DNA of 64,000 nucleotides, from contig NZ_CP116413.1 of the NCBI RefSeq assembly GCF_030064675.1, positions 5,240,001 to 5,304,000 on the forward strand, given 5' to 3'. This document shows positions 35,760 to 43,757 of this stretch, in pieces. Below the pieces are notes generated by a model. The model was given only the letters and a program-made list of their open reading frames with translations, did not search any database and was not told the DNA's origin. The stretch's first letter is position 1; each line of letters begins with the position of its first letter. The translations under genes and the position numbers were made by a program. Source of the stretch: Crossiella sp. CA-258035. GTDB taxonomy: Bacteria; Actinomycetota; Actinomycetes; Mycobacteriales; Pseudonocardiaceae.

Positions 35760-37017
35760 GGCGCCGCGCGTCCCCGACGGGCCGTCCAGGGTGTTGCTGG
35801 TCAACGGCAACTACCAGGACGGCACCGTCGGCGGCACGCAGTCCTTCACCGAACGGCTGGCCCGGCAGCTGCACGCCGACGGGCGCACCGTGGGCGTGCT
35901 CTGCCTCGGCGAGTCCGACGCGGTGGAACGGCACGAGGGCGTCACCGTCTTCCGCCTCCGCCCGCCGCGACTGCCCGGACCGGCAGGCAGCGCGCCGGTG
36001 CGCACGCTGAACCAGTTGCTGGCCATGCAGAACCCGTGGGTCGCCCGCCGGGTGGCCGCGGTGCTGGCCCGGTTCCGGCCGCAGCTGTGCCACGTGCAGA
36101 TGCTGCGCACGCTCACCCCAAGCGCGCTGCGGGTGCTCACCGCGCGGCCCGGCCTGGCGGTGGTGCAGACCACGCACGAGCTGTTCTCGCTGTGGGACTT
36201 CGACCCGTTCCTGCCCGACCTGCCGCACAAGATCTACTCCCGGCCGCCCCGGGCGATCGCGCCGATCACCCAGCGGCACAAGCGGATCAGCGCCGGGGTG
36301 GACCACGTGTGCGCGCCCTCGGCCTTCGCACTCAACGCCTACACCTCCCGCGGCTACTTCGCCGGGGTGCCCGCCACGGTGCTGCCCAACTCGGCGCCGC
36401 ACGAGTGGGGACCGCCGAGGGAGCTGGCCGCCCGCAGGCTGGCCGCACCGCCCGCCCGGCCGCGGTTCCTGTTCGTGGCCAGGCTGGACCACTACAAGGG
36501 CGTCGAGGTGCTGCTGGACGCGCTGGCCCGGGTGCCGGAGCTGGACATCGCGGTGGACATCGCCGGCGAGGGCGTCAAGGCGGACCTGGTGCGCGAGCGG
36601 GCCGCCCTGGACCAGCGGATCACCTACCACGGGCCGGTGCGCGGCCAGGGCAGGCTGGCGCTGTTCCGGCGGGCCGACGTGATGGTCTGCCCCAGCACCT
36701 GGACCGAGACCTACTGCCTGGCCGCGGCCGAGGCCTTCGCCGCGGCCATGCCGGTCATCGGCACCAGCGTCGGCGCGCTGCCGGAGACCGTGCGGCACGG
36801 CCGGACCGGCCTGGTCGTCGAGCCCGGCGACCCGGCCGGCCTGGCCGAGGCCATCCGGCGGCTGGCCGACCCGGCCAACCGGATCCCCCTGATCACCCCG
36901 AGCGCGGAGCAAGCCCATGCCAACGCCCCGTCGGAGTTCCTCGCCCGCCAGCTGGCGGTCTACCGGGAAGCGCTGCGCCCGCGCGGGCTCAGCCTCGTTT
37001 CCGCCCCACCACGGTGA
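35752..37017 (+). CDS. Family 4 glycosyltransferase
   Basis: 421 residues, GTG start. GT-B fold: N-terminal VNGNYQDGTVGGTQSFTERL, C-terminal nucleotide-sugar domain opening FLFVARLDHYKGVEVLLDAL, and the donor-site region STWTETYCLAAAEAFA ending GLVVEPGDPAGLAEA. GT4 enzymes in natural-product clusters often use UDP-GlcNAc. With the LmbE-type deacetylase this predicts a GlcN-type sugar in the product. Its 3' end overlaps the convergent rRNA methyltransferase gene by 29 bases. Confidence 0.88.
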   Translation: MTEAPRVPDGPSRVLLVNGNYQDGTVGGTQSFTERLARQLHADGRTVGVLCLGESDAVERHEGVTVFRLRPPRLPGPAGSAPVRTLNQLLAMQNPWVARRVAAVLARFRPQLCHVQMLRTLTPSALRVLTARPGLAVVQTTHELFSLWDFDPFLPDLPHKIYSRPPRAIAPITQRHKRISAGVDHVCAPSAFALNAYTSRGYFAGVPATVLPNSAPHEWGPPRELAARRLAAPPARPRFLFVARLDHYKGVEVLLDALARVPELDIAVDIAGEGVKADLVRERAALDQRITYHGPVRGQGRLALFRRADVMVCPSTWTETYCLAAAEAFAAAMPVIGTSVGALPETVRHGRTGLVVEPGDPAGLAEAIRRLADPANRIPLITPSAEQAHANAPSEFLARQLAVYREALRPRGLSLVSAPPR

Positions 37018-38038
37018 TCTCGTGCCGGTTGTGCTGGAGTTGACGCGCTTCCACGATCTCGTACCGGCGGCGCAGCCGGTCGAGCACCACGCGCACGGTG
37101 TCGTAGGGCTTGTAGGTGCCCACCTTGAAGGTGACCACGCACAGCGCGCCGGGCAGCAGGTGCTCGGCCGCGTCCAGCATGACCTCGGCGGAGAGCACCG
37201 CGTCCATCCGCATGTCGTTGACCGCCAGGGCGAACCGGGTGCGGGTGCGCTCGAAGAACCGGCCGGCCGTGGTCCGCTCGTGGTGCACCAGCGGATCGGC
37301 CAGCAGGCTCGGGTCCAGGTCGCCAGGATCGACCGCCCAGACCTCGAGCCCGCGCTCGCGCAGGATCCGGGTCCAGCCACCGGGGCTGGCGCCCAGGTCC
37401 ACCGCCGCGCCGCCCTTGGGCAGCGGCAGGTCGACCAGCTTGAACAACTCCTCCAGCTTGAACTCCGCCCGGGAGATCTGGCCCTTCGGCTTGGCCAGCC
37501 GCACCCGGCCGCCCGCCCAGTCGCTGAGCGCGTGCTCGGGGGCGGCCAGGCCGAGGGAGACGTCCGCGTCGGAGATCACCGCGGAGAGCACCAGCGGCGC
37601 GCCCGAACGGCACACCTGGTGGCCCAGCCCGGTCAGCTCCTCGGCCAGCGCGGCGTAGAGCTCCTGCGAGCCGTAGGCCACCGGCCGCTGCCCGCTGGCC
37701 CAGGCCTGCACCGCGATCTCCGCGCCCGGCGCCAGCCGGTCGGCCAGCAGCTCGCGGGCGGCCGCGGCCACCGTGTCCAGCCCGGCCCCAGCGGCGGGCA
37801 GGCGGCGCAGCTCCTCGGTGAGGTGCCGCACGAACACCACCGGCTTGTCCCTGGCCGCCTGCGCGATCTCGGCCAGCGAAGCCGTGGTGCTCAGGCAGCC
37901 GAGGTCGGGGCCGAGCCGCTCGACCTTGCCCTCCGGCGCCAGCTCGCGCAGGCCGCGCGAGGCGGGCATGAAGTATTCCTGCGACGCCGAGAACAAAATC
38001 CGCGTCAACTCCGGCTGCACCCCATCCTGATCGGTCAC
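36989..38038 (-). CDS. FtsJ/RlmM-type 2'-O-ribose RNA methyltransferase
   Basis: 349 residues. The N-terminal half (about 10-185) resembles the THUMP-containing part of RlmM-like enzymes; the C-terminal half is an RrmJ/FtsJ domain with SAM motif DLGASPGGWT (214-223) and the catalytic tetrad K194, D275, K305, E340. That tetrad marks ribose 2'-O-methylation of RNA. It is the only minus-strand gene inside the rightward operon region and its 3' end overlaps the GT4 gene. It may be housekeeping, or methylate 23S rRNA for self-resistance; context alone cannot decide. Confidence 0.85.
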   Translation of the reverse strand: MTDQDGVQPELTRILFSASQEYFMPASRGLRELAPEGKVERLGPDLGCLSTTASLAEIAQAARDKPVVFVRHLTEELRRLPAAGAGLDTVAAAARELLADRLAPGAEIAVQAWASGQRPVAYGSQELYAALAEELTGLGHQVCRSGAPLVLSAVISDADVSLGLAAPEHALSDWAGGRVRLAKPKGQISRAEFKLEELFKLVDLPLPKGGAAVDLGASPGGWTRILRERGLEVWAVDPGDLDPSLLADPLVHHERTTAGRFFERTRTRFALAVNDMRMDAVLSAEVMLDAAEHLLPGALCVVTFKVGTYKPYDTVRVVLDRLRRRYEIVEARQLQHNRHEITVVGRKRG

Positions 38039-38115
38039 GGGCGCAGTCTATCCGGCCGGTTCCGCACAGAACCGGCCGGGACAGCCAGCCCTGAGTCATG
38101 AATTCGAGGAGAACA

Positions 38116-39231
38116 ATGTCTGACACCACCGTCGTGGACTACCTGGCGCTGAAGAAGGAGAACGCGGCGCTCAACCTGGAGGAGATCCGGCTGGGCAGCG
38201 CCGAGCTCCACAGCATGCCCCGGTACGTGATGGTCGAGCTCACCCAGGGCTGCAACCTGAAATGCTCCATGTGCCGTTCCCGGTCGATTCGCTATGCCGA
38301 GAAGGAGATGGACCGGGAAATCTTCCGGCGCACCGCGGACCTGTTGTTCCCGGCGGCCGAGATGGTCGACGTCCGGGGCTGGGGGGAAAGCCTGCTCGCG
38401 CCGGACTTCGAGGAAATCCTGGAATCGGTCATCCGTTACCAGGCGCGCTGCCGCATCGTCACCAACCTCTCGCTGAACCGGCCCCGCCTGTTCGACCTGC
38501 TGGTGGAGAACAACGCGATGATCGACATCTCGCTGGACGCGGTCCGCCAGGAGGTCGTCGACCAGGCCCGTTCCGGGGCGAACATGAAGGTCATTGACAA
38601 GAACCTGCGCCGCCTGGTGGCCGGGATGATCGAGCGGCACGGCTCGGCCGAGGCGTTGCGCCTGGTGGCCACCGTGCAGCGGGTCACCCTGGACAGCCTG
38701 GTGGAGCTGGTCGAGTACGCCGCCGAGGTGGGCGTGCCGCAGATCGTGCTCAACGAGGTCACCCTCGGCCCCGGCGACCCCAAGGCGCTGGTCGGCATGG
38801 AGGACGAGGTGGACCTCTGGGTCGGCCGGGCCAGCAGGCGGGCCGGTGAGCTGGGCGTGCGGTTGTACGCGGGCACCACCTTCGGCCGCTCGGTCGGGCT
38901 GAAGAAGGAGGTGCCGTTCTGCATCCACCCGTGGTCCTACGCCGCGGTCGGCTACGACGGCAGTGTCGGCTACTGCGACCACCTGATCGGCCCGATGATG
39001 AAGTTCTCCTGCATGGGCGACATCACCAAGGACGAGTTCCACCGCATCTGGAACGGCGACCCGTGGCGCAGCCTGCGCGAATGGCACGCCTCCGGGCACA
39101 AGACCGAGGACCCCAGGTACAGCGCCTGCTTCCAGTGCTACAAGCACCGCAACGTCGACTTCGAGGACGTCTTCGAGCCGAGGCTGGAGCGGCTGCGCCT
39201 GGACCTCACCCCGGTGCGGGCCTCCTCGTGA
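38116..39231 (+). CDS. Radical SAM / SPASM enzyme
   Basis: 371 residues from ATG 38116 (GAGGAGAA at 38106-38113). The [4Fe-4S]-SAM motif CNLKCSMC is at C46, C50, C53. The C-terminal region has further cysteines (FCIHPWSYAAVGYDGSVGYC, then FSCMGD and CFQCYKH) typical of a SPASM auxiliary cluster. Relatives include dehydrogenases such as BtrN-type enzymes, heme and peptide maturases. No precursor peptide is adjacent, so a small-molecule or sugar substrate is more likely. Stop overlaps the next gene by four bases. Confidence 0.88.
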   Translation: MSDTTVVDYLALKKENAALNLEEIRLGSAELHSMPRYVMVELTQGCNLKCSMCRSRSIRYAEKEMDREIFRRTADLLFPAAEMVDVRGWGESLLAPDFEEILESVIRYQARCRIVTNLSLNRPRLFDLLVENNAMIDISLDAVRQEVVDQARSGANMKVIDKNLRRLVAGMIERHGSAEALRLVATVQRVTLDSLVELVEYAAEVGVPQIVLNEVTLGPGDPKALVGMEDEVDLWVGRASRRAGELGVRLYAGTTFGRSVGLKKEVPFCIHPWSYAAVGYDGSVGYCDHLIGPMMKFSCMGDITKDEFHRIWNGDPWRSLREWHASGHKTEDPRYSACFQCYKHRNVDFEDVFEPRLERLRLDLTPVRASS

Positions 39232-39944
39232 TCCTGCACCTGGTCAACGATCTGCCGCTGTTCGGCCACCTCAGCGCCGAGGTGGCCGCGGACGAGCACG
39301 TGCGGGCGGCGGTGGCGCGGCTGGCCCTGACCAACCCCGCCCGCACCGGCTTCGTCTCCTTCACCGACTTCCGCGACTGGTGGGAGCGGCAGCGCGAGGT
39401 GCCCGAGGGCCAGGCCTGCGTGCTGGTCGGCGCGCGGCCCGCGCTGCTGCACGAGCTGGCCCCGCTGCGGGCCGAACCCGGCCAGGTGGTCGCGGTCCGG
39501 CCGCGGCGGGTGCTCAACGAGCGCGGCCAGACCACCCAGGCGGTGGTGCCCGAGGCCGAGCTGCTGACAGGTCTGCGCGCGGAGCGGGTCCGGGTGCTCG
39601 ACGACGTGCTCATGTCCGGGCACACGCTGGCCGCGGTGCTGGGTGTGCTCGCCGAGCGGGACCAGCCAGCCGAGCTGGCCGCCGAACTGCTCATCGCCAA
39701 CGCCCGGACCAGCGCCCAGCTGCGCGAACGGACCGGGATCGGGCTGGGCGCCTGGCTGAGCCTGGACTACGAGCCGATCCTGGAGGGCACCGTCATCTTC
39801 CTCACCGACCTGCTCTTCGGGCAGCTGCGCGGCAAGCCGTTCCTCTCTCAGCACGCGCTGCTCGCCCCGTTCTTCGGCACCGACCCGGCCCCGCTGGCGG
39901 AGCTGTCCGAGCAGGTCACCGGCTATGCGCGGGCGGGTGCCTGA
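39228..39944 (+). CDS. Phosphoribosyltransferase-like protein
   Basis: 238 residues from GTG 39228. A type I phosphoribosyltransferase PRPP loop is readable: VRVLDDVLMSGHTLAA (D125, D126, S130, G131, T133). The rest of the sequence is divergent, with no purine- or pyrimidine-salvage signature, so a specialised acceptor is likely. It is followed with one-base overlap by a HAD phosphatase; in butirosin/ribostamycin synthesis a phosphoribosyltransferase and a phosphatase act in just this order to add a ribose. That parallel is inference. Confidence 0.75.
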   Translation: MILHLVNDLPLFGHLSAEVAADEHVRAAVARLALTNPARTGFVSFTDFRDWWERQREVPEGQACVLVGARPALLHELAPLRAEPGQVVAVRPRRVLNERGQTTQAVVPEAELLTGLRAERVRVLDDVLMSGHTLAAVLGVLAERDQPAELAAELLIANARTSAQLRERTGIGLGAWLSLDYEPILEGTVIFLTDLLFGQLRGKPFLSQHALLAPFFGTDPAPLAELSEQVTGYARAGA

Positions 39945-40615
39945 TGCTGCCGAAAGTGATCATCCTGGACTTCGACGGGCTGATCCTGGACACCGAGAGC
40001 AGCCTGCGCGAGGCCTGGCGGGCCGAGTACGCCCGGCACGGGCTGAGCCTGGACGAGCACGCCTACCGGGAGCTGGTCGGTCAGGTCGGCGCGCGCGAGG
40101 CGCTGCTGGCCGGCCTGCCCGGCGGGGCGGCGGATCCGGCCGCGGTGCTGGCCAGGGTGCATCCACGGCACCGGGACACGGTGCAGCGGATGCCCGCGAT
40201 GCCGGGGGTGGCCGCGATTCTGGCCCGCCGCGGCCAGGTGCGGCTGGCGGTGGCCTCCAGCTCGCCGTCCTCCTGGGTGGAGCCGCAGCTGCGCAGGCTG
40301 GGGCTGTGGGATGCGCTGGAGGTGGTGGTCTGCCGGGACATGGTGACCCGGCCGAAACCCAGCCCGGAGGTGTACCTGGAGGCGCTGGCCCGGCTGGGGG
40401 TGGCGCCCTCGGAGGCGGTGGCGTTGGAGGACTCGCTGGTCGGCGTGCTGGCCGCGGTGGCGGCGGGCATCCGCTGCCTGGCCGTGCCGGGGCCGGTGAC
40501 CAGGGGGTCGGCCTTCCCCGGCGCGGAGGCGGTGCTCGGCTCGCTGGCGGAGGCGGACCAGCTGCTGTGCGGATCCGCGCTGGCCGCCACCGCGGGTGGA
40601 CTCAGTGACCAGTAG
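39944..40615 (+). CDS. HAD-family phosphatase
   Basis: 223 residues from ATG 39944, whose A is the last base of the previous stop (TGATG). HAD motif I DFDGLILDTES (nucleophile D9, acid D11), motif II in AVASSSPSSW, motif III Lys in TRPKPSPEVY and motif IV EDS in VALEDSLVGV; a helical cap lies between (beta-phosphoglucomutase/phosphatase subfamily). Probably removes the phosphate introduced by the preceding phosphoribosyltransferase-like protein. Last gene of this rightward operon, followed at once by a terminator hairpin. Confidence 0.88.
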   Translation: MLPKVIILDFDGLILDTESSLREAWRAEYARHGLSLDEHAYRELVGQVGAREALLAGLPGGAADPAAVLARVHPRHRDTVQRMPAMPGVAAILARRGQVRLAVASSSPSSWVEPQLRRLGLWDALEVVVCRDMVTRPKPSPEVYLEALARLGVAPSEAVALEDSLVGVLAAVAAGIRCLAVPGPVTRGSAFPGAEAVLGSLAEADQLLCGSALAATAGGLSDQ

Positions 40616-40862
40616 TGCTCACCAGCCCGGACAGCGCGTGCCACAGGCTGTCCGGGCTGGTGAACATGTCCGCGTCCAGCTCCTCGACGTCGAACTCCAC
40701 GTCGTACTCGCGTTCCAGCGCGACCAGCAGGGCCATCGCCCTGATCGAGCTCAGGCCCAGCGCGGCCAGCTCGGCCTGCCCGGTCAGCGGCGCGTCCTCG
40801 GGCAGGCCGTCCAGCGCGTCACGCAGCAGGGCCTCGAACCGGGCGTCCCACTCCATCTCCAT
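40602..40862 (-). CDS. Acyl carrier protein
   Basis: 86 residues from ATG 40862 (AGGAAGGG upstream). Four-helix carrier fold with phosphopantetheine Ser S39 in LAALGLSSIRAM, then ALEREYDVEFDVEELD, the acidic helix II/III region. The motif is LSSI instead of the usual LDSL. It follows the SDR gene after nine bases and probably carries the SDR's substrate. Its last 14 bases overlap the convergent HAD gene, and its 3' coding part contains a long hairpin. Confidence 0.88.
   Translation of the reverse strand: MEMEWDARFEALLRDALDGLPEDAPLTGQAELAALGLSSIRAMALLVALEREYDVEFDVEELDADMFTSPDSLWHALSGLVSTTGH
40620..40662 (+). terminator. 16-base-stem terminator inside the ACP coding sequence
   Basis: Perfect 16-base arms (40620-40635 and 40647-40662) around an 11-base loop, starting five bases after the HAD stop. 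On the plus strand this is an ideal place to end the 30-40.6 kb operon; on the minus strand it encodes the last ACP helix, so it is both coding and structural. Confidence 0.75.
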
Positions 40863-40871
40863 CACCCTTCC

Positions 40872-41633
40872 TCACACCAACAGCTTGGCCAGCACCCGCG
40901 CCAGCGGGCGCGGCAGCAACCGGAACACCACGTCGACCACCCGGTAGAAGGCGCCGGGCACCACCATGGACCGGCCCGCGCCCAGCGCCTTGAGCGCGTC
41001 GCCGACGATCTTCTCCTTGGGGATCCAGAGGAAGTTCGGCACGTCCTCGGTGTCCTCGGTCATCTCGGTGCGCACGTAGCCGGGCAGCACCGCGGTCACC
41101 CGCACCCCGTGCGGCTTGACCTGCATCGCGACCGCCTCGCTGAGCGAGAGCAGGTATGCCTTGCTGGCGCCGTAGCTGGCGCTGGTGAGGAAGTACGGCA
41201 GCAGCGCCGCGCTGGAGACCACGTTCACGATCCCCCCGTGCCCGCGGGCCACCATGCCCGGCAGCACCGCGTGCATCAGCCGCAGCGGAGCCACCGAGTT
41301 GACCACCGTGGTCAGCTCCTCGTCCTCGGCCTCGCACTCGTGCAGGGGCGCGCTGGCCCCTGGCGCGCCGGCGTTGTTGACCACCAGGTCCACCGGGTTC
41401 GCCGGATCGGCCAGCCGGGCGCACACCTTGGCTATTCCCTCGGGCCGCCCGAGATCGGCGGTGAGCACCTCGACCCGGACATTGAATTCGTGGGTCAGCT
41501 CACTCGCCAGCACGGCCAGCCGATCGGTCCTGCGGGCCACCACGACAAGGTCAGAGCCGCGTGCCGCGAGTATTCGGGCGAAGCTTTCGCCAATACCGCT
41601 GGACGCACCGGTGACCAGGGCAGTCTGATACAT
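40872..41633 (-). CDS. Short-chain dehydrogenase (ketoreductase-like)
   Basis: 253 residues from ATG 41633 (GGAGTGG upstream); a longer frame exists upstream but has no ribosome-binding site. Cofactor motif TGASSGIG (8-15), NNAG 86-89, catalytic S140/S141, Y154, K158 (YGASK). The C-terminal hydrophobic tail (VVFRLLPRPLARVLAKLL) suggests membrane association, as in fatty-acyl SDRs. Operon with the ACP, so reduction of an acyl-ACP or lipid-like substrate is plausible. Divergent from the ABC exporter. Confidence 0.87.
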   Translation of the reverse strand: MYQTALVTGASSGIGESFARILAARGSDLVVVARRTDRLAVLASELTHEFNVRVEVLTADLGRPEGIAKVCARLADPANPVDLVVNNAGAPGASAPLHECEAEDEELTTVVNSVAPLRLMHAVLPGMVARGHGGIVNVVSSAALLPYFLTSASYGASKAYLLSLSEAVAMQVKPHGVRVTAVLPGYVRTEMTEDTEDVPNFLWIPKEKIVGDALKALGAGRSMVVPGAFYRVVDVVFRLLPRPLARVLAKLLV

Positions 41634-41738
41634 GCAGATGCCACTCCAGTCAAAGTTCTGCGGGTGCCGGACAGCCACGAGCGGAGTGTCGTCAGCCCAA
41701 TGCCCCCAGGAATCGTTCTCGCCCATCCAGGCTTGCAC

Positions 41739-41764
41739 AACCGGCCTCGATGTCAAGGCCGGTT
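41739..41764. promoter_or_regulatory. Inverted repeat in the SDR/ABC-exporter divergent region
   Basis: AACCGGCCT and AGGCCGGTT, perfect 9-base arms around an 8-base spacer, in the 269-base gap between the SDR-ACP operon and the ABC exporter. Either an operator or a hairpin in the leader of one transcript. No regulator gene is adjacent. Confidence 0.5.
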
Positions 41765-41902
41765 CATTGATTTCCAAGTTTCCCCGATTGGCACTCCGCC
41801 GGTTTTCGAATTGAGCCGACATCGGTTCGCGGTGCCGGTAGTGTCCGCGGGGGGCCGCTCGCCACTCCCCACTTCATCCTGATCGTCCGGAGAGGAACTC
41901 AC

Positions 41903-43696
41903 GTGCATTCAGCCCCAGCCGCGGCAGGGCCGGAGAAACCGCTGTCCGCCCTGCGCACCCTTTTCGGCTATGTCCGGCCGTACCGCGGGACGCTCATCGC
42001 GGGCGGCGTGGTCAGCTTCCTCGGCGGCATCCTCGGCCTGGCCGCCCCACTGGCGACCAAGGAGGTGCTGGACACCCTCAGCGCCGGTGGCGACCTGACC
42101 GGGCCGGTGCTGCTGATGGCCGTGCTGTTCGTGCTCGCCGCCGCGCTGCACGCGGGCGGCACCTACCTGCTGGAGCGCACCGGGGAGAACGTGGTGCGCG
42201 GGGTCCGGGTGTCCCTGGTCGGCCGGATCATGCGGCTGCGGGTGCCCGAGCTGGACCAGAACCGGCCGGGCGACCTGATGGCCAGGGTCACCTCCGACAC
42301 CACCCTGCTGCGCCAGGTCTCCGCGGAGTCACTGGCGAACACGGTCAACGGTGTGCTGCTGCTGATCGGCGCGCTGGTGGTGATGGTCTTCATGGACCTG
42401 GTGCTGCTGCTGGTCACCGCGGGCGTGGTGGTGCTGATGATGGTGTGCGAGGCGCTGGTGCTGCCGCGCATCGGCAAGGCCACCGGGCAGGCGCAGGCCG
42501 CGCTCGGCGAGATCGGCTCCGACCTGGAGCGCACCCTCGGCGCCTTCCGCACGGTCAAGGCCAGCGGCGCGGAGGCGCGGGAGACCGACCTGATCGCCGG
42601 GCACGTGGACGTCGCCCGGCGGGCCGGGTACACCGTGGCCGCCTGGCACGCGGTGGCCACCATGACCGCGGGCCTGGCCATCCAGCTGGCCTTCCTGGCC
42701 GTGCTCGGCGTCGGCGGCGCGCGGGTGCTCTCCGGCGACCTGCCGATCAGCTCGCTGGTGGCCTTCCTGCTCTACCTGTACTACCTGAACCGGCCGATCG
42801 ACTGGCTGACCGTGGGCGCCACCCAGCTGCAGGTGGGCCTGGCCGCGGTGCGCCGGGTCCGCGACGTCGAGCAGCTGAAGGTGGAGGAACCCGCGCCGGT
42901 CACCGTGACCGCGCCGCAGGGCGAGCCGGGCGCGGCGACGGTGGAGTTCGCCGGGGTGAGCTTCCGCTACCGGGAGGACACCGAGCTGGTGCACAACGAC
43001 CTGAGCTTCCTGGCGCCGGCGGGCAGCATGACCGCGCTGGTCGGGTCCTCCGGCGCGGGCAAGTCCACGGTGTTCGCGCTGCTGGAACGGTTCTACGAGG
43101 CCGACCGCGGCTCGGTGACCATCGACGGCAGGGATGTCCGGGACTGGCCGCTGCACGAGCTGCGCCGCACCATCGGCTACGTGGAGCAGGACGCCCCGGT
43201 GCTGCACGGCACGCTGCGGGACAACCTGCGCTTCGCCGCGCCGGAGGCCACCGACGAGCAGATCCGCCAGGTGCTGGAGCGCACCCGGCTGGACAGCCTG
43301 CTGCGGCGGCTGCCGGAGGGCCTGGACACCGCGGTCGGCCACCGGGGCACCACGCTCTCCGGCGGCGAGCGGCAGCGGATCGCGATCGCGCGGGCGCTGC
43401 TGCGCTACCCCAGGCTGCTGCTGCTGGACGAGGCGACCTCGCAGCTGGACTCGGTGAACGAGGCCGCGCTGCGCGAGGTGGTCGCCGACATCGCGGGCAC
43501 CACCACGGTGCTGGTGATCGCGCACCGTCTGTCCACTGTGGCCAGTGCGAGCCAGATCCTGGTGCTGGACGGCGGAAAGGTGCGGGCCAGCGGCACGCAC
43601 CGCGAGCTGATCAGCGACGACGACCTGTACCGCCAGCTGGCGGCCACCCAGTTCGCCGCGGCCTCGGTGCTGGAGCCCACCGGGCCGGAGGCCTGA
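41903..43696 (+). CDS. ABC exporter, fused membrane and ATPase domains
   Basis: 597 residues, GTG start with GAGAGGAA upstream. Transmembrane domain about 25-330 with six helices (YVRPYRGTLIAGGVVSFLGG opening; DQNRPGDLMARVTSDTTLL intracellular loop), then ATPase domain with Walker A GSSGAGKST, signature LSGGERQRIA, Walker B LLLLDEATSQLD and H-loop IAHRLST. A half-transporter expected to homodimerise like Sav1866/LmrA. In this context it probably exports the cluster product. Confidence 0.92.
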   Translation: MHSAPAAAGPEKPLSALRTLFGYVRPYRGTLIAGGVVSFLGGILGLAAPLATKEVLDTLSAGGDLTGPVLLMAVLFVLAAALHAGGTYLLERTGENVVRGVRVSLVGRIMRLRVPELDQNRPGDLMARVTSDTTLLRQVSAESLANTVNGVLLLIGALVVMVFMDLVLLLVTAGVVVLMMVCEALVLPRIGKATGQAQAALGEIGSDLERTLGAFRTVKASGAEARETDLIAGHVDVARRAGYTVAAWHAVATMTAGLAIQLAFLAVLGVGGARVLSGDLPISSLVAFLLYLYYLNRPIDWLTVGATQLQVGLAAVRRVRDVEQLKVEEPAPVTVTAPQGEPGAATVEFAGVSFRYREDTELVHNDLSFLAPAGSMTALVGSSGAGKSTVFALLERFYEADRGSVTIDGRDVRDWPLHELRRTIGYVEQDAPVLHGTLRDNLRFAAPEATDEQIRQVLERTRLDSLLRRLPEGLDTAVGHRGTTLSGGERQRIAIARALLRYPRLLLLDEATSQLDSVNEAALREVVADIAGTTTVLVIAHRLSTVASASQILVLDGGKVRASGTHRELISDDDLYRQLAATQFAAASVLEPTGPEA

Positions 43697-43714
43697 TCCG
43701 GTGTTGAACGCACT

Positions 43715-43748
43715 GCGGCCGGACCGGTCGGCCGACCGGTCCGGCCGC
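43715..43748. terminator. Bidirectional terminator between convergent genes
   Basis: Perfect palindrome with 15-base arms (43715-43729, 43734-43748) and a GGCC centre, starting 19 bases after the ABC exporter stop and 9 bases from the end of the convergent condensation gene. It serves transcripts from both sides. Confidence 0.85.
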
Positions 43749-43757
43749 GGTGTGCCG

